Source: Terracoccus sp. 273MFTsu3.1 (GTDB lineage Bacteria > Actinomycetota > Actinomycetes > Actinomycetales > Dermatophilaceae). Taken from it: 64,000 nt of DNA. This document shows positions 56,422 through 64,000 of this stretch, one piece after another (position 1 is the first letter of the stretch; each line of letters begins with the position of its first letter). The position numbers were made by a program, and so were the translations under genes. Location: assembly GCF_000383675.1 (NCBI RefSeq), contig NZ_KB911823.1, forward strand, positions 63,095-127,094, given 5' to 3'. A model generated the notes under the pieces. The model was not told the DNA's origin. It worked only from the letters and a program-made list of their open reading frames with translations, and did not search any database.

Positions 56422-57331
56422 CCCGACCCCGCCCACCACGGGTGACGAGCCGGCCGTCGAGCGCACGCTCGCCGACCCGGCCGAGGAGGTCACCGAGATC
56501 AACCCCGACGTCGACATCGCCCCCGAGGACATCGGCGTTCCCGTCGTGTCCGAGGGCGAGCGACTGCTCGAGGTCGACGAGGTCACCCTCCGCTTCGGCG
56601 GTGTCGTGGCCCTCAACGAGGTGAGCTTCCACATCAACAAGGGCGAGATCCTCGGTCTCATCGGCCCCAACGGTGCCGGCAAGACGACGTGCTTCAACGT
56701 CATGACCGGCGTCTACCAGCCCACCTCCGGTGGCGTCCGCTACCTCGGCAAGCCGCTGGGCAAGCGCAAGAAGTTCCAGATCACCAAGCTGGGCATCGCG
56801 CGCACCTTCCAGAACATCCGTCTCTTCGCCAACATGACGGCGCTCGAGAACGTCCTCGTCGGGGTCGACGCGCACCACTCGACCGGTGTCGTCTCGGCGA
56901 TGTTCCGGCTCCCGAAGCACCGCAGGGAGGAGGCGCAGGGCTACGCCCGCGCCATCGAGCTGCTGACCTTCATGGGGCTCGACGGCAAGGCCGACGAGCT
57001 GGCCCGCAACCTCCCGTACGGCGACCAGCGTCGCCTCGAGATCGCGCGTGCCCTGGCCACGAGCCCGCAGCTGCTGTGCCTCGACGAGCCGGCGGCGGGC
57101 TTCAACCCGGCCGAGAAGGCCAAGCTCATGGAGCTGATCCGCACGATCCGCGACCAGGGCTACACGGTCCTGCTCATCGAGCACGACATGAAGCTCGTCA
57201 TGGGCGTCACCGACCGGATCGTCGTGCTCGAGTTCGGCCGCAAGATCGCCGAGGGCTCGCCCGCGGAGATCCGCGACAACCCGGCGGTCATCGCCGCCTA
57301 CCTGGGAGTTGATGAGGAAGATGCTTCTTGA
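56414..57331 (+). CDS. livG: Branched-chain amino acid ABC ATPase LivG
   Basis: One of the two ATPases driving transport. The 305-residue protein has an acidic N-terminal extension of about 55 residues not usual for LivG, then Walker A GPNGAGKTT, signature-like LPYGDQRRLEIARAL and Walker B LLCLDEPAAGFN, with the H-loop in LIEHDMKLVM. ATG 56414 lies 6 nt after GGAAGGAG; ATG 56408 is possible but too close. It overlaps livM by 8 bp. Confidence 0.94.
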   Translation: MSDPTPPTTGDEPAVERTLADPAEEVTEINPDVDIAPEDIGVPVVSEGERLLEVDEVTLRFGGVVALNEVSFHINKGEILGLIGPNGAGKTTCFNVMTGVYQPTSGGVRYLGKPLGKRKKFQITKLGIARTFQNIRLFANMTALENVLVGVDAHHSTGVVSAMFRLPKHRREEAQGYARAIELLTFMGLDGKADELARNLPYGDQRRLEIARALATSPQLLCLDEPAAGFNPAEKAKLMELIRTIRDQGYTVLLIEHDMKLVMGVTDRIVVLEFGRKIAEGSPAEIRDNPAVIAAYLGVDEEDAS

Positions 57332-58040
57332 GGTCAACGGCCTGTGCGTCAACTACGGACGCATCGAGGCCATCCGCGACATCAGCTTCACGGTCGACGA
57401 GGGCGAGATCGTCACCCTCATCGGGGCCAACGGCGCCGGCAAGACGACGACGATGAAGACGGTCTCGGGACTGCGTCCCGTGCGAGCCGGCTCGGTCGTC
57501 TTCGACGGCAAGGACATCACGCACCTGCCCTCCCACGAGCGGCCGGTCCTCGGCATCTCGCAGTCGCCGGAGGGCCGCGGGTGCTTCGTCGGCATGACGG
57601 TCATGGAGAACCTCGAGATGGGCACGTATGCCCGTCCGGACCGCAAGAGCAAGGCCGTCAAGGACGACCTCGATCGCGTCTTCGAGCTCTTCCCGCGGCT
57701 CAAGGAGCGCAGCAACCAGGCTGCCGGCTCGATGTCGGGTGGCGAGCAGCAGATGCTGGCCATGGGCCGGGCGCTCATGGCCAAGCCGAAGCTGCTGCTC
57801 CTCGACGAGCCGTCGATGGGTCTCGCGCCGAAGCTGATCAAGCAGATCTTCGACATCGTGACGGAGATCAACAGCCAGGGCACCACGGTGCTGCTCGTCG
57901 AGCAGAACGCCGCCCAGGCGCTCAAGAGGTCGCACCGCGCCTACATCCTCGAGACGGGCGAGATCGTCCGTGAGGGCACGGGCAAGGACCTCGCGGACGA
58001 CCCGGCCGTCAAGGCCGCCTACCTCGGCGGCGACGTCTAG
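57312..58040 (+). CDS. livF: Branched-chain amino acid ABC ATPase LivF
   Basis: The second ATPase, 242 residues from ATG 57312. It has Walker A GANGAGKTT, signature MSGGEQQMLAMGRAL, Walker B LLLLDEPSMGLAP and VEQNAAQAL. It overlaps livG by 20 bp. ATG 57321 would give the more typical MLLEVNGLCVNYG start, 3 residues later; the ribosome binding site does not decide between them. It ends the operon and is followed by a hairpin. Confidence 0.93.
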   Translation: MRKMLLEVNGLCVNYGRIEAIRDISFTVDEGEIVTLIGANGAGKTTTMKTVSGLRPVRAGSVVFDGKDITHLPSHERPVLGISQSPEGRGCFVGMTVMENLEMGTYARPDRKSKAVKDDLDRVFELFPRLKERSNQAAGSMSGGEQQMLAMGRALMAKPKLLLLDEPSMGLAPKLIKQIFDIVTEINSQGTTVLLVEQNAAQALKRSHRAYILETGEIVREGTGKDLADDPAVKAAYLGGDV

Positions 58041-58117
58041 GGGAGCCTTCCGGCGACGTCCGGCGACGTCCGGCACGGCCTCCCGGCCCAGGGAGCGCAG
58101 GCTACGGATTCCGAAGG

Positions 58118-58149
58118 CGGGGCGCCACGACCACGGTCGTGGCGCCCCG
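58118..58149 (+). terminator. 15-bp hairpin after the liv operon
   Basis: CGGGGCGCCACGACC (58118-58132) and GGTCGTGGCGCCCCG (58135-58149) pair almost end to end, leaving a minimal loop. It lies about 75 nt after the livF stop, between two genes on the same strand. Confidence 0.85.
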
Positions 58150-58243
58150 TCCGCTCGCTGTGCACCTTCGCGTTGCCCTTCCGCCGGGGCCTCGTTGGTC
58201 GTAGTGTCTGCCGGGTGACCTCGGGGCAGGAACGGGAGGGATG

Positions 58244-58825
58244 ATGGGTCGAGCACTGGTCTCGGTGCAGCGGGTCGACGAGAGCCTGCACTCGCAGTTC
58301 ATCGAGCTGTGGATCACGCACCGGATCGAGGGTGGCACCACCCCGGAGGCGGCGCAGCGGCTGGCGCTCGACGGAACCCTGCGAAATGCCTTGCAGCGCA
58401 ATGACATCTGCGCCTTCATCGCGTCCCTCGATGGGCGTCCCGCGGGCTACGTCGTCCTCGCCGACTCGACGCGCAGCCTCCTCGTCGACTCCCCGTGCGT
58501 CTCGATCGACATGCTCTTCGTCCACCCCGACTTCCGCCGTCAGGGCGTCGGGCGGTCGCTGCTCACGGCCGCGGGCCGCTACGCCGACCGCCAGGGCTGC
58601 GAGCACCTGGCCAGCTCGGTGCCCGCGGGGGACCGCGAGGCCAACCGCTTCTTCGCACGGCTCGGCTTCGCGCCCGAGACCGTGCGGCGCGTCGCGACGT
58701 CCGCGACGATGCAGCGCAAGCTGGCCGGGGAGCCCCGTCCCCAGCGGGTCTCGCTCGACCTGCTCCAGCGCCGTCGTGACCTGCGCGCCCGGGCGCCGCG
58801 GCACGACCCGAAGATCGCCGGCTGA
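58244..58825 (+). CDS. GNAT family N-acetyltransferase
   Basis: A single-domain acetyltransferase of 193 residues. The acetyl-CoA loop is DMLFVHPDFRRQGVGRSLLTAAG and the C-terminal helix has GDREANRFFARLGFAPE. The substrate is not evident. ATG 58244 is 4 nt after GGGAGG; ATG 58241 is also possible. It stands alone between the liv terminator and the convergent thioesterase. Confidence 0.87.
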   Translation: MGRALVSVQRVDESLHSQFIELWITHRIEGGTTPEAAQRLALDGTLRNALQRNDICAFIASLDGRPAGYVVLADSTRSLLVDSPCVSIDMLFVHPDFRRQGVGRSLLTAAGRYADRQGCEHLASSVPAGDREANRFFARLGFAPETVRRVATSATMQRKLAGEPRPQRVSLDLLQRRRDLRARAPRHDPKIAG

Positions 58826-58853
58826 GGCCTGCCCCGGGCCGATGCCCGGGGCC

Positions 58854-59291
58854 TCAGGCCCCCGGCGCCGCGTCGCGCAGCAGACAGGTGATGCGCGACG
58901 TGCAGACGCGCTTGCCCTCCTCGTCGGTGACGACGACGTCGTAGCTGACGAGGGTGCGGCCGGCGCTGAGCAGCGTCGCCGTCCCGGTCACGACGCCCGA
59001 GCGGGCGGCCCGGTGGTGCGTCGCGTTGATGTCGAGCCCGACGGCCACGCGGCCCGGGCCAGCATGGATCTGGGCGCCGATGGAGCCGAGGGTCTCGGCG
59101 AGCACGACGCTCGCGCCCCCGTGGAGCAGCCCGTACGGCTGGGTGTTTCCGGCGACGGGCATCGTCGCGACGAGGCGCTCGGGGGAGACCTCGGTCATCT
59201 CGATGTGCATCCGTTCGAGGAGCGTCCCCTCGGCCATCGACCGCATGTCGTCGAGGGTCTGACCGGGCGCCTGCGTCGAAGAGTCAGTCAT
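58854..59291 (-). CDS. PaaI-like hotdog-fold thioesterase
   Basis: A 145-residue acyl-CoA thioesterase of the PaaI/menaquinone-DHNA-CoA thioesterase group. Visible are MPVAGNTQPYGLLHGGASVVLAETLGS, the catalytic HGG region, and the strand ATHHRAARSGVVTGTAT. Whether it acts on DHNA-CoA or phenylacetyl-CoA products is undecided. ATG 59291 is 6 nt from a minus-strand TACGAT (plus 59298-59303) that overlaps a CGGCATAC motif; polA lies divergently 78 bp away. Confidence 0.88.
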   Translation of the reverse strand: MTDSSTQAPGQTLDDMRSMAEGTLLERMHIEMTEVSPERLVATMPVAGNTQPYGLLHGGASVVLAETLGSIGAQIHAGPGRVAVGLDINATHHRAARSGVVTGTATLLSAGRTLVSYDVVVTDEEGKRVCTSRITCLLRDAAPGA

Positions 59292-59368
59292 GCCGGGATC
59301 GTATGCCGCCCTCCCGCGCACCCGGTGCCCCGGCTCACGCCGTCGGTGGCCGCCACTAGGGTTGCCGT

Positions 59369-62044
59369 GTGAGCCGACTTCTCCTTCTCGACGGACACTC
59401 GCTGGCCTACCGCGCGTTCTTCGCGCTCCCTGCCGAGAACTTCTCGACGAGCACGGGGCAGCACACCAACGCCGTCTACGGCTTCACCTCGATGCTCATC
59501 AACATGCTGCGCGACGAGGAGCCGACGCACGTCGTCGTCGCCTTCGACAAGGCGCGACAGTCGTTCCGCACCGAGGAGTACGCCGAGTACAAGGCCGGTC
59601 GTGCGCGCACGCCCGACGAGTTCCAGGGCCAGATCCCGCTCGTCAAGGAGATCCTCGACGCGCTGCGCATCCGCTACGTCGAGCTCGACGGCTACGAGGC
59701 CGACGACATCATCGCGACGTTCGCCACGCAGGCCGAGGCCAAGGACATCGACGTCCTCATCTGCTCCGGCGACCGCGACACCTTCCAGCTCGTCTCCGAC
59801 CGGGTGACGATCCTCTACCCCGTCCGCGGGGTGTCCGAGGTGTGGCGGATGGGCCCGACCGAGGTCGAGGAGAAGTACGGCGTCCCCCCGACCCGCTACA
59901 GCGACCTCGCGGCCATGGTCGGCGAGTCCTCCGACAACCTGCCCGGCGTGCCCGGAGTCGGCCCCAAGACCGCAGCGAAGTGGATCACCCAGTACGGCGA
60001 CCTCGACGGCATCGTCGCGAGCATCGACAAGATCCCCGGCAAGGCCGGGCAGTCGCTGCGCGACCACCTCGACCAGGTGCTCCGCAACCGCCGCCTCAAC
60101 CAGCTCGTCAAGGACAGCCCCGTCGGCGTCGACGTCGAGGACCTCCAGCGCACCCAGTGGGCCCGCGAGGAGGTGCACACCGTCTTCGACGGCCTCGAGT
60201 TCCGCGTGCTCCGCGACCGCCTCTTCGCCACCGTCGAGGCCGCGGCCCCCGAGGCCGAGGAGGGTTTCGACGTCGACGGCGAGACCGTCGCGCCAGAGGC
60301 CGTGCCGGCCTGGGTGGCCGCACACCTCGCGTCCGACCAGCGCGCCGGGCTCTCCGTGGCCGGCACGTGGGCCCGGGGGACCGGTGACGCGAGCGGCGTC
60401 GCGGTGGCCGCGCCTGACGGCAGCGCCGCGTGGATCGACCTGCAGACCCTGACCCCCGAGGGCGAGGCCGCGCTCGGCGACTGGCTCGAGGACGCGGCCC
60501 GGCCCAAGGCCATGCACGACGCCAAGGGCCCGATCGAGGCCCTCGGCGCCCGCGGCTGGACGCTCGGCGGGCTGACGAGCGACACCCAGCTCGCGGCATA
60601 CCTCGTCAAGCCCGACCAGCGCACCTACCACCTCGACGACCTCGTGCTGCGCAACCTCCACCGAGAGCTGAGCGGTGCCGCCCCGACCGACGGCCAGGGC
60701 ATGCTCGACTTCGGCGGTGACGCCGACGAGGTGGCCGCCCAGAAGGAGATGGTGCGCGCGACCGCGGTGCGCGACCTCGCCGAGGTCCTCGACGAGCAGG
60801 TGGCCGCGACCGGTGGCGAGCAGCTGCTCGCCGAGGTCGAGATCCCGCTGGTCGGCGTCCTCGCCCGCATGGAGCGCACCGGCATCGCCGTCGACGTGCC
60901 GGGGCTCGAGTCGCTCGAGGGCGACTTCGCCGCCAAGGTCGCCCAGGCGCAGGAGGACGCGTGGGACGCCATCGAGCGCCGTGACGTCAACCTCGGGTCG
61001 CCGAAGCAGCTGCAGGAGGTCCTCTTCGGGCAGCTCAACCTGCCCAAGACGAAGAAGACCAAGACCGGGTGGACGACCGACGCCGACGCGCTGTCCGACC
61101 TCTACACCAAGACCGAGCACCCGTTCCTCGAGGCGCTGCTGCGCCACCGCGACGCCGCACGCCTGCGGGTCACGGTCGAGGGCCTGCAGAAGTCGGTGGC
61201 CGACGACGGCCGCATCCACACGACCTACCTGCAGACCATCGCCGCGACGGGCCGGCTCAGCTCGACCGAGCCCAATCTCCAGAACGTCCCGATCCGCACC
61301 GAGGAGGGGCGTCGCATCCGCGAGCTCTTCGTCGTCGGTGACGGCTACGACTCGCTGATGTCGGCCGACTACTCCCAGATCGAGATGCGCGTCATGGCGC
61401 ACCTGTCCGGCGACGAGGGGCTCATCGAGGCCTTCCGCACCGGCGAGGACCTTCACAACTTCGTCGGCTCGAAGGTCTTCGGCGTCGAGCCCGACGACGT
61501 CACGTCGGCCATGCGCTCCAAGGTCAAGGCCATGTCCTACGGCCTCGCCTACGGCCTCTCGGCCTTCGGGCTGTCCAAGCAGCTGACCATCAGCACCGAG
61601 GAGGCCCGGGGCCTCATGGACGGCTACTTCGAGCGCTTCGGCGGCGTCAGCGACTACCTCAAGGAGGTCGTCGCCGAGGCGCGCGGGACCGGCTACACCG
61701 CGACGATGTTCGGGCGCCGGCGCTACCTGCCCGACCTGACGTCCGACAACCGCCAGCGCCGCGAGATGGCCGAGCGGATGGCCCTCAACGCCCCGATCCA
61801 GGGCTCGGCCGCCGACATCATGAAGGTCGCCATGATCGGGGTCGACCGTGCGCTCACCGATGCCGGCGCGAAGTCGCGTGTGCTGCTCCAGGTCCACGAC
61901 GAGCTCGTCCTCGAGGTCGCCGCGGGCGAGCGTGACGACGTCGAGAAGCTCGTGCGTCACGAGATGGGGCACGCCGCCGAGCTCGACGTGCCACTCGACA
62001 TCAACGTCGGCGTCGGACACTCCTGGCACGACGCGGCCCACTGA
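59369..62044 (+). CDS. polA: DNA polymerase I
   Basis: Repair and Okazaki-fragment polymerase, 891 residues. The 5'-3' exonuclease domain (1-295) has LLLLDGHSLAYRAFFAL, GYEADDIIAT and SGDRDTFQL. The middle 3'-5' exonuclease domain (about 310-480) lacks the DxE and HNxxxD motifs, having SVAGTW and HDAKGP instead, so proofreading is probably absent. The polymerase has DYSQIEMR (Asp667), the O-helix RSKVKAMSYGLAYG and VHDE (843-846 region). GTG 59369 lies 6 nt after TAGGGT (59357-59362). Confidence 0.96.
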   Translation: MSRLLLLDGHSLAYRAFFALPAENFSTSTGQHTNAVYGFTSMLINMLRDEEPTHVVVAFDKARQSFRTEEYAEYKAGRARTPDEFQGQIPLVKEILDALRIRYVELDGYEADDIIATFATQAEAKDIDVLICSGDRDTFQLVSDRVTILYPVRGVSEVWRMGPTEVEEKYGVPPTRYSDLAAMVGESSDNLPGVPGVGPKTAAKWITQYGDLDGIVASIDKIPGKAGQSLRDHLDQVLRNRRLNQLVKDSPVGVDVEDLQRTQWAREEVHTVFDGLEFRVLRDRLFATVEAAAPEAEEGFDVDGETVAPEAVPAWVAAHLASDQRAGLSVAGTWARGTGDASGVAVAAPDGSAAWIDLQTLTPEGEAALGDWLEDAARPKAMHDAKGPIEALGARGWTLGGLTSDTQLAAYLVKPDQRTYHLDDLVLRNLHRELSGAAPTDGQGMLDFGGDADEVAAQKEMVRATAVRDLAEVLDEQVAATGGEQLLAEVEIPLVGVLARMERTGIAVDVPGLESLEGDFAAKVAQAQEDAWDAIERRDVNLGSPKQLQEVLFGQLNLPKTKKTKTGWTTDADALSDLYTKTEHPFLEALLRHRDAARLRVTVEGLQKSVADDGRIHTTYLQTIAATGRLSSTEPNLQNVPIRTEEGRRIRELFVVGDGYDSLMSADYSQIEMRVMAHLSGDEGLIEAFRTGEDLHNFVGSKVFGVEPDDVTSAMRSKVKAMSYGLAYGLSAFGLSKQLTISTEEARGLMDGYFERFGGVSDYLKEVVAEARGTGYTATMFGRRRYLPDLTSDNRQRREMAERMALNAPIQGSAADIMKVAMIGVDRALTDAGAKSRVLLQVHDELVLEVAAGERDDVEKLVRHEMGHAAELDVPLDINVGVGHSWHDAAH

Positions 62045-62080
62045 GCCAAGCGCCGGGGTCCGGCACACCGGGCGCCGGCC

Positions 62081-62096
62081 ACCGGGCCGACCCGGT
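62081..62096. terminator. Weak hairpin between convergent polA and flippase
   Basis: ACCGGG (62081-62086) pairs with CCCGGT (62091-62096) around a 4-nt loop in the 63-bp gap between two convergent genes. GC-rich sequence 5' of it offers alternative pairings. Confidence 0.4.
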
Positions 62097-62107
62097 CGAG
62101 CCTGTCG

Positions 62108-63397
62108 TCAGAGTGGGGCGACGGCCTCGGCGGCCTTCGTGTCGAGCCCGTCGAAGCGGTCCCGCTGGGTCACGTCGTCACGGCGCGTGATGACGACGAG
62201 GGCGGCCAGCAGGCTGACGTCGACGGCGCAGACGAGGGTCAGCAGGCCGCTCCCCGTGTGCACGAGCAGGGAGCCCGCCGAGATGGCCGCGAGCGCCACC
62301 CAGAGCAGCCCGATCGACCGCTGGTGCCGACGGGCGAGCGCGCTGTAGACGAGCAGCTGCACGGCGGCGAGCACGGTGCCGACGGCGGCGAAGGCCCACA
62401 GGGAGCCCGCCACCTCGGCGTACGCGTGGCCGCCGACGAAGACGACGGCGATCCCCGGGAGGGCCGCTGCGGTGAGGGCCACGACCCCACCCACTGCGAC
62501 GACGACACCGAGCCCCCAGAGGTGCAGCCGGTGGTCGGCTCCGTGGCGGGCCATCGCCGGGAAGGCGATGACGATGACGAACTGGGGAAGGAAGAGCACC
62601 GCCTTGGCGAGGATCAGCCCGGCCGCGTACAGGCCGGCCTCGTGCTCGTCGAGGACGATCCGGGCGACGACGACGTCGACGGTCGACAGCGCGAAGAAGG
62701 CGAAGAGGGCGTGCGCGCTGAGGACGACCTCGCGCAGCACCCGGGAGTGCGTGCGACCGGTGGCAGGTGCCGTGGACGTCCCGGCGACCGCCACCGCCGT
62801 GCGGCGCAGCGCGACGGCACCGACGACGAGCGGGACCACCGCTGCGAGGGCGATGCCGCCGAGGGTGGCCGAGAAGGGCGTCGCCGACACCGACAGGGCG
62901 ACGCTCCCGATGACGATGCGTGCGACACCGAGCGAGACGAAGACCGCGGCGAGGGGGAGCCAGCGCTCCTCGCCCTGCAGGATGCCGGCCTGGCCACCCA
63001 TGACGGAGAAGCAGAAGGCGGGCACGGCGAGCAGCGCGGCCGTCAGCCACGAGTCGAGCGAGAGCGCCCTCGCCACGAGGGGTGCAGCGACGAGGCACAC
63101 GGCAGCGAGCGCGGCCCCGCAGCGCACCGAGACCGCCATGACCCGCGCCTCGATGACACCACGGTCACCCGGGGTCGACGCGATGCGCCGGGCGCCGGTG
63201 GCCTGCAGGCCGAGCGAGACCACGTTGACGACGATGACGAGGCCGAGCATGGCGGCGAACGCGCCGTAGCCGGTGGGACCGAGACGCCGGGCGCCGATGA
63301 GCGTGAAGCCGTAGGTCGCGGCGTTCATCAGGCCGGTGGCGACGGCGATGACGAGGCCCCCTCGCAGGGCGTCGCGGCGTCGCGAGGGGTCGGTCAC
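62108..63397 (-). CDS. Oligosaccharide flippase-like (MOP superfamily) membrane protein
   Basis: A 429-residue protein with 12 or more hydrophobic segments. ALRGGLVIAVATGLMNAATYGFTLIGARRLGPTGYGAFAAM is the start usual for Wzx-like polysaccharide flippases, and GILQGEERW matches that family. It likely moves lipid-linked glycans. GTG 63397 lies 6 nt from a minus-strand TATCCT (plus 63404-63409), a better start than GTG 63418. With the next gene it may begin a surface-glycan region beyond the window. Confidence 0.82.
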   Translation of the reverse strand: MTDPSRRRDALRGGLVIAVATGLMNAATYGFTLIGARRLGPTGYGAFAAMLGLVIVVNVVSLGLQATGARRIASTPGDRGVIEARVMAVSVRCGAALAAVCLVAAPLVARALSLDSWLTAALLAVPAFCFSVMGGQAGILQGEERWLPLAAVFVSLGVARIVIGSVALSVSATPFSATLGGIALAAVVPLVVGAVALRRTAVAVAGTSTAPATGRTHSRVLREVVLSAHALFAFFALSTVDVVVARIVLDEHEAGLYAAGLILAKAVLFLPQFVIVIAFPAMARHGADHRLHLWGLGVVVAVGGVVALTAAALPGIAVVFVGGHAYAEVAGSLWAFAAVGTVLAAVQLLVYSALARRHQRSIGLLWVALAAISAGSLLVHTGSGLLTLVCAVDVSLLAALVVITRRDDVTQRDRFDGLDTKAAEAVAPL

Positions 63398-63424
63398 GGG
63401 CCGAGGATAGCCCGTCACTACCCG

Positions 63425-64000
63425 TCAGTACGGGTCGAACGGCCCGACGTGACCGAGTCGACGCGCGACGCCGCCGAGGCGCAGGCGGAGTAGGACCTTG
63501 AGGAAGACGTTGCGCACCCACCACGGCAGCTGCGCGACGAAGCGTCGGCGGTCGGCTGCGGTGGGCGGAGCCACCTCGAGCAGGGCCAGTGACCCGACCC
63601 GCCCGGTCAGGCGCAGGCGCCGGGACGGCAGGACGTGCACGAGCAGGCTCGTCGTCACGCCGATGCTCGAGAACGCGTCGTGGACCAGGCATCGTCCGTG
63701 AAGGGGAAGGTGCTCGGTCCACCTCAGGTCGTCGCTGCAGGTCCAGTAGTCGTGCTTGCCGTCGACCCAGAGCAGGTCGACGGGCGCCGACCAGCGGGCC
63801 CGGAGATCCTGGCTGCGCGACGGGACGACGTCCACGACCGCTGCCACGCCGGCGCGCTCGAGGTTGGCCGTGAGGACGTCACGGGTCGCGGCGCCGCCGT
63901 AGCGGGGACCCTCGACGAAGGCGTCGACCGCCGTGAGTCGTCCACCCGAGCGGGCGAGTGCTCGGGCGAGCACGACGGTGCTGCGTCCCCGGTGCGAGCC
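63425..64000 (-). CDS. Class I SAM methyltransferase, 5' end outside window
   Basis: The last 191 residues of a class I SAM-dependent methyltransferase. The partial frame begins GSHRGRSTVVLARALARSGG, which is the glycine-rich motif I of Methyltransf_24-type enzymes, followed by the acidic AVDAF and DLLWVDGKHDYWTCSDDL. Such enzymes often methylate sugars in cell-surface glycans, consistent with the adjacent flippase; the substrate is unknown. The open frame continues past 64000. Confidence 0.8.
   Translation of the reverse strand, partial: GSHRGRSTVVLARALARSGGRLTAVDAFVEGPRYGGAATRDVLTANLERAGVAAVVDVVPSRSQDLRARWSAPVDLLWVDGKHDYWTCSDDLRWTEHLPLHGRCLVHDAFSSIGVTTSLLVHVLPSRRLRLTGRVGSLALLEVAPPTAADRRRFVAQLPWWVRNVFLKVLLRLRLGGVARRLGHVGPFDPY

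Overview
The window is a 64 kb piece of a very GC-rich chromosome that carries mostly housekeeping genes. Gene content and order (mihF-gmk-rpoZ-coaBC-metK-priA, def-fmt-rsmB-rpe, the rib genes, trpE...trpCBA-lgt, gltBD, pyk, an ANTAR regulator and polA) match the conserved actinobacterial core. Actinobacterial markers are the mihF-type integration host factor, TIGR03085, the HGxxPAAW protein, the Trp-associated membrane protein and a PriA without helicase motifs. I infer an actinomycete of the Micrococcales, perhaps Intrasporangiaceae; the genus cannot be fixed from the sequence alone. I saw no insertion sequence, prophage, CRISPR array or rRNA.

Layout. 1-5809: nucleotide, RNA polymerase, CoA and SAM genes, then priA. 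5887-9679: a saccharopine-dehydrogenase-like oxidoreductase, a DHFR-fold protein, and an ArsR-like regulator coupled to an MFS exporter. 9719-14292: def-fmt-rsmB, a methyltransferase and rpe. 14366-16228 (minus): an M48 metalloprotease and a YciI protein. 16533-23251: an FMN riboswitch controlling pnuX-ribD-ribE-ribBA-ribH, then hisE-hisG, a PH-domain membrane protein and a flavin reductase. 23239-29643 (minus): a truncated globin, a very large secreted protein (10 TIG repeats, bulb-lectin modules, CHAP amidase), an MFS transporter and a small kinase. 29698-37234: hisF and hisI spaced among a TIGR03085 protein, a double GNAT, a heterodimeric ABC exporter and a hydrolase. 37484-43995: trp genes and lgt. 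44198-52881: glutamate synthase, pyruvate kinase, tRNA-Leu(CAA) and a PdtaR-like regulator. 53033-58040: a complete branched-chain amino acid ABC transporter (livKHMGF). 58244-64000: a GNAT, a thioesterase, polA, a flippase and a partial methyltransferase.

Many genes are translationally coupled through ATGA or GTGA overlaps (ribE-ribBA-ribH, trpE-membrane protein, trpB-trpA-lgt, gltB-gltD, livH-livM). A second, pervasive architecture is a -10-like hexamer ending about 5-7 nt before the start codon. I count at least 17 such genes, which implies many leaderless mRNAs and resolves several start codons.

Three features go beyond routine annotation. (1) The 8-mer CGGCATAC/GTATGCCG occurs about 24 times, far above a composition-based expectation. 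It is enriched between genes, is placed in CDSs with rare codons, and twice forms the outer arms of a terminator hairpin, a layout that resembles DNA-uptake sequences of other bacteria. (2) Between hisI and trpE lie two facing arrays, each of four 22-bp units, sharing an inverted core. (3) The TIG-lectin-CHAP protein has an unusual domain combination. Short in-frame tandem repeats also interrupt fmt, ribE and the flavin reductase.
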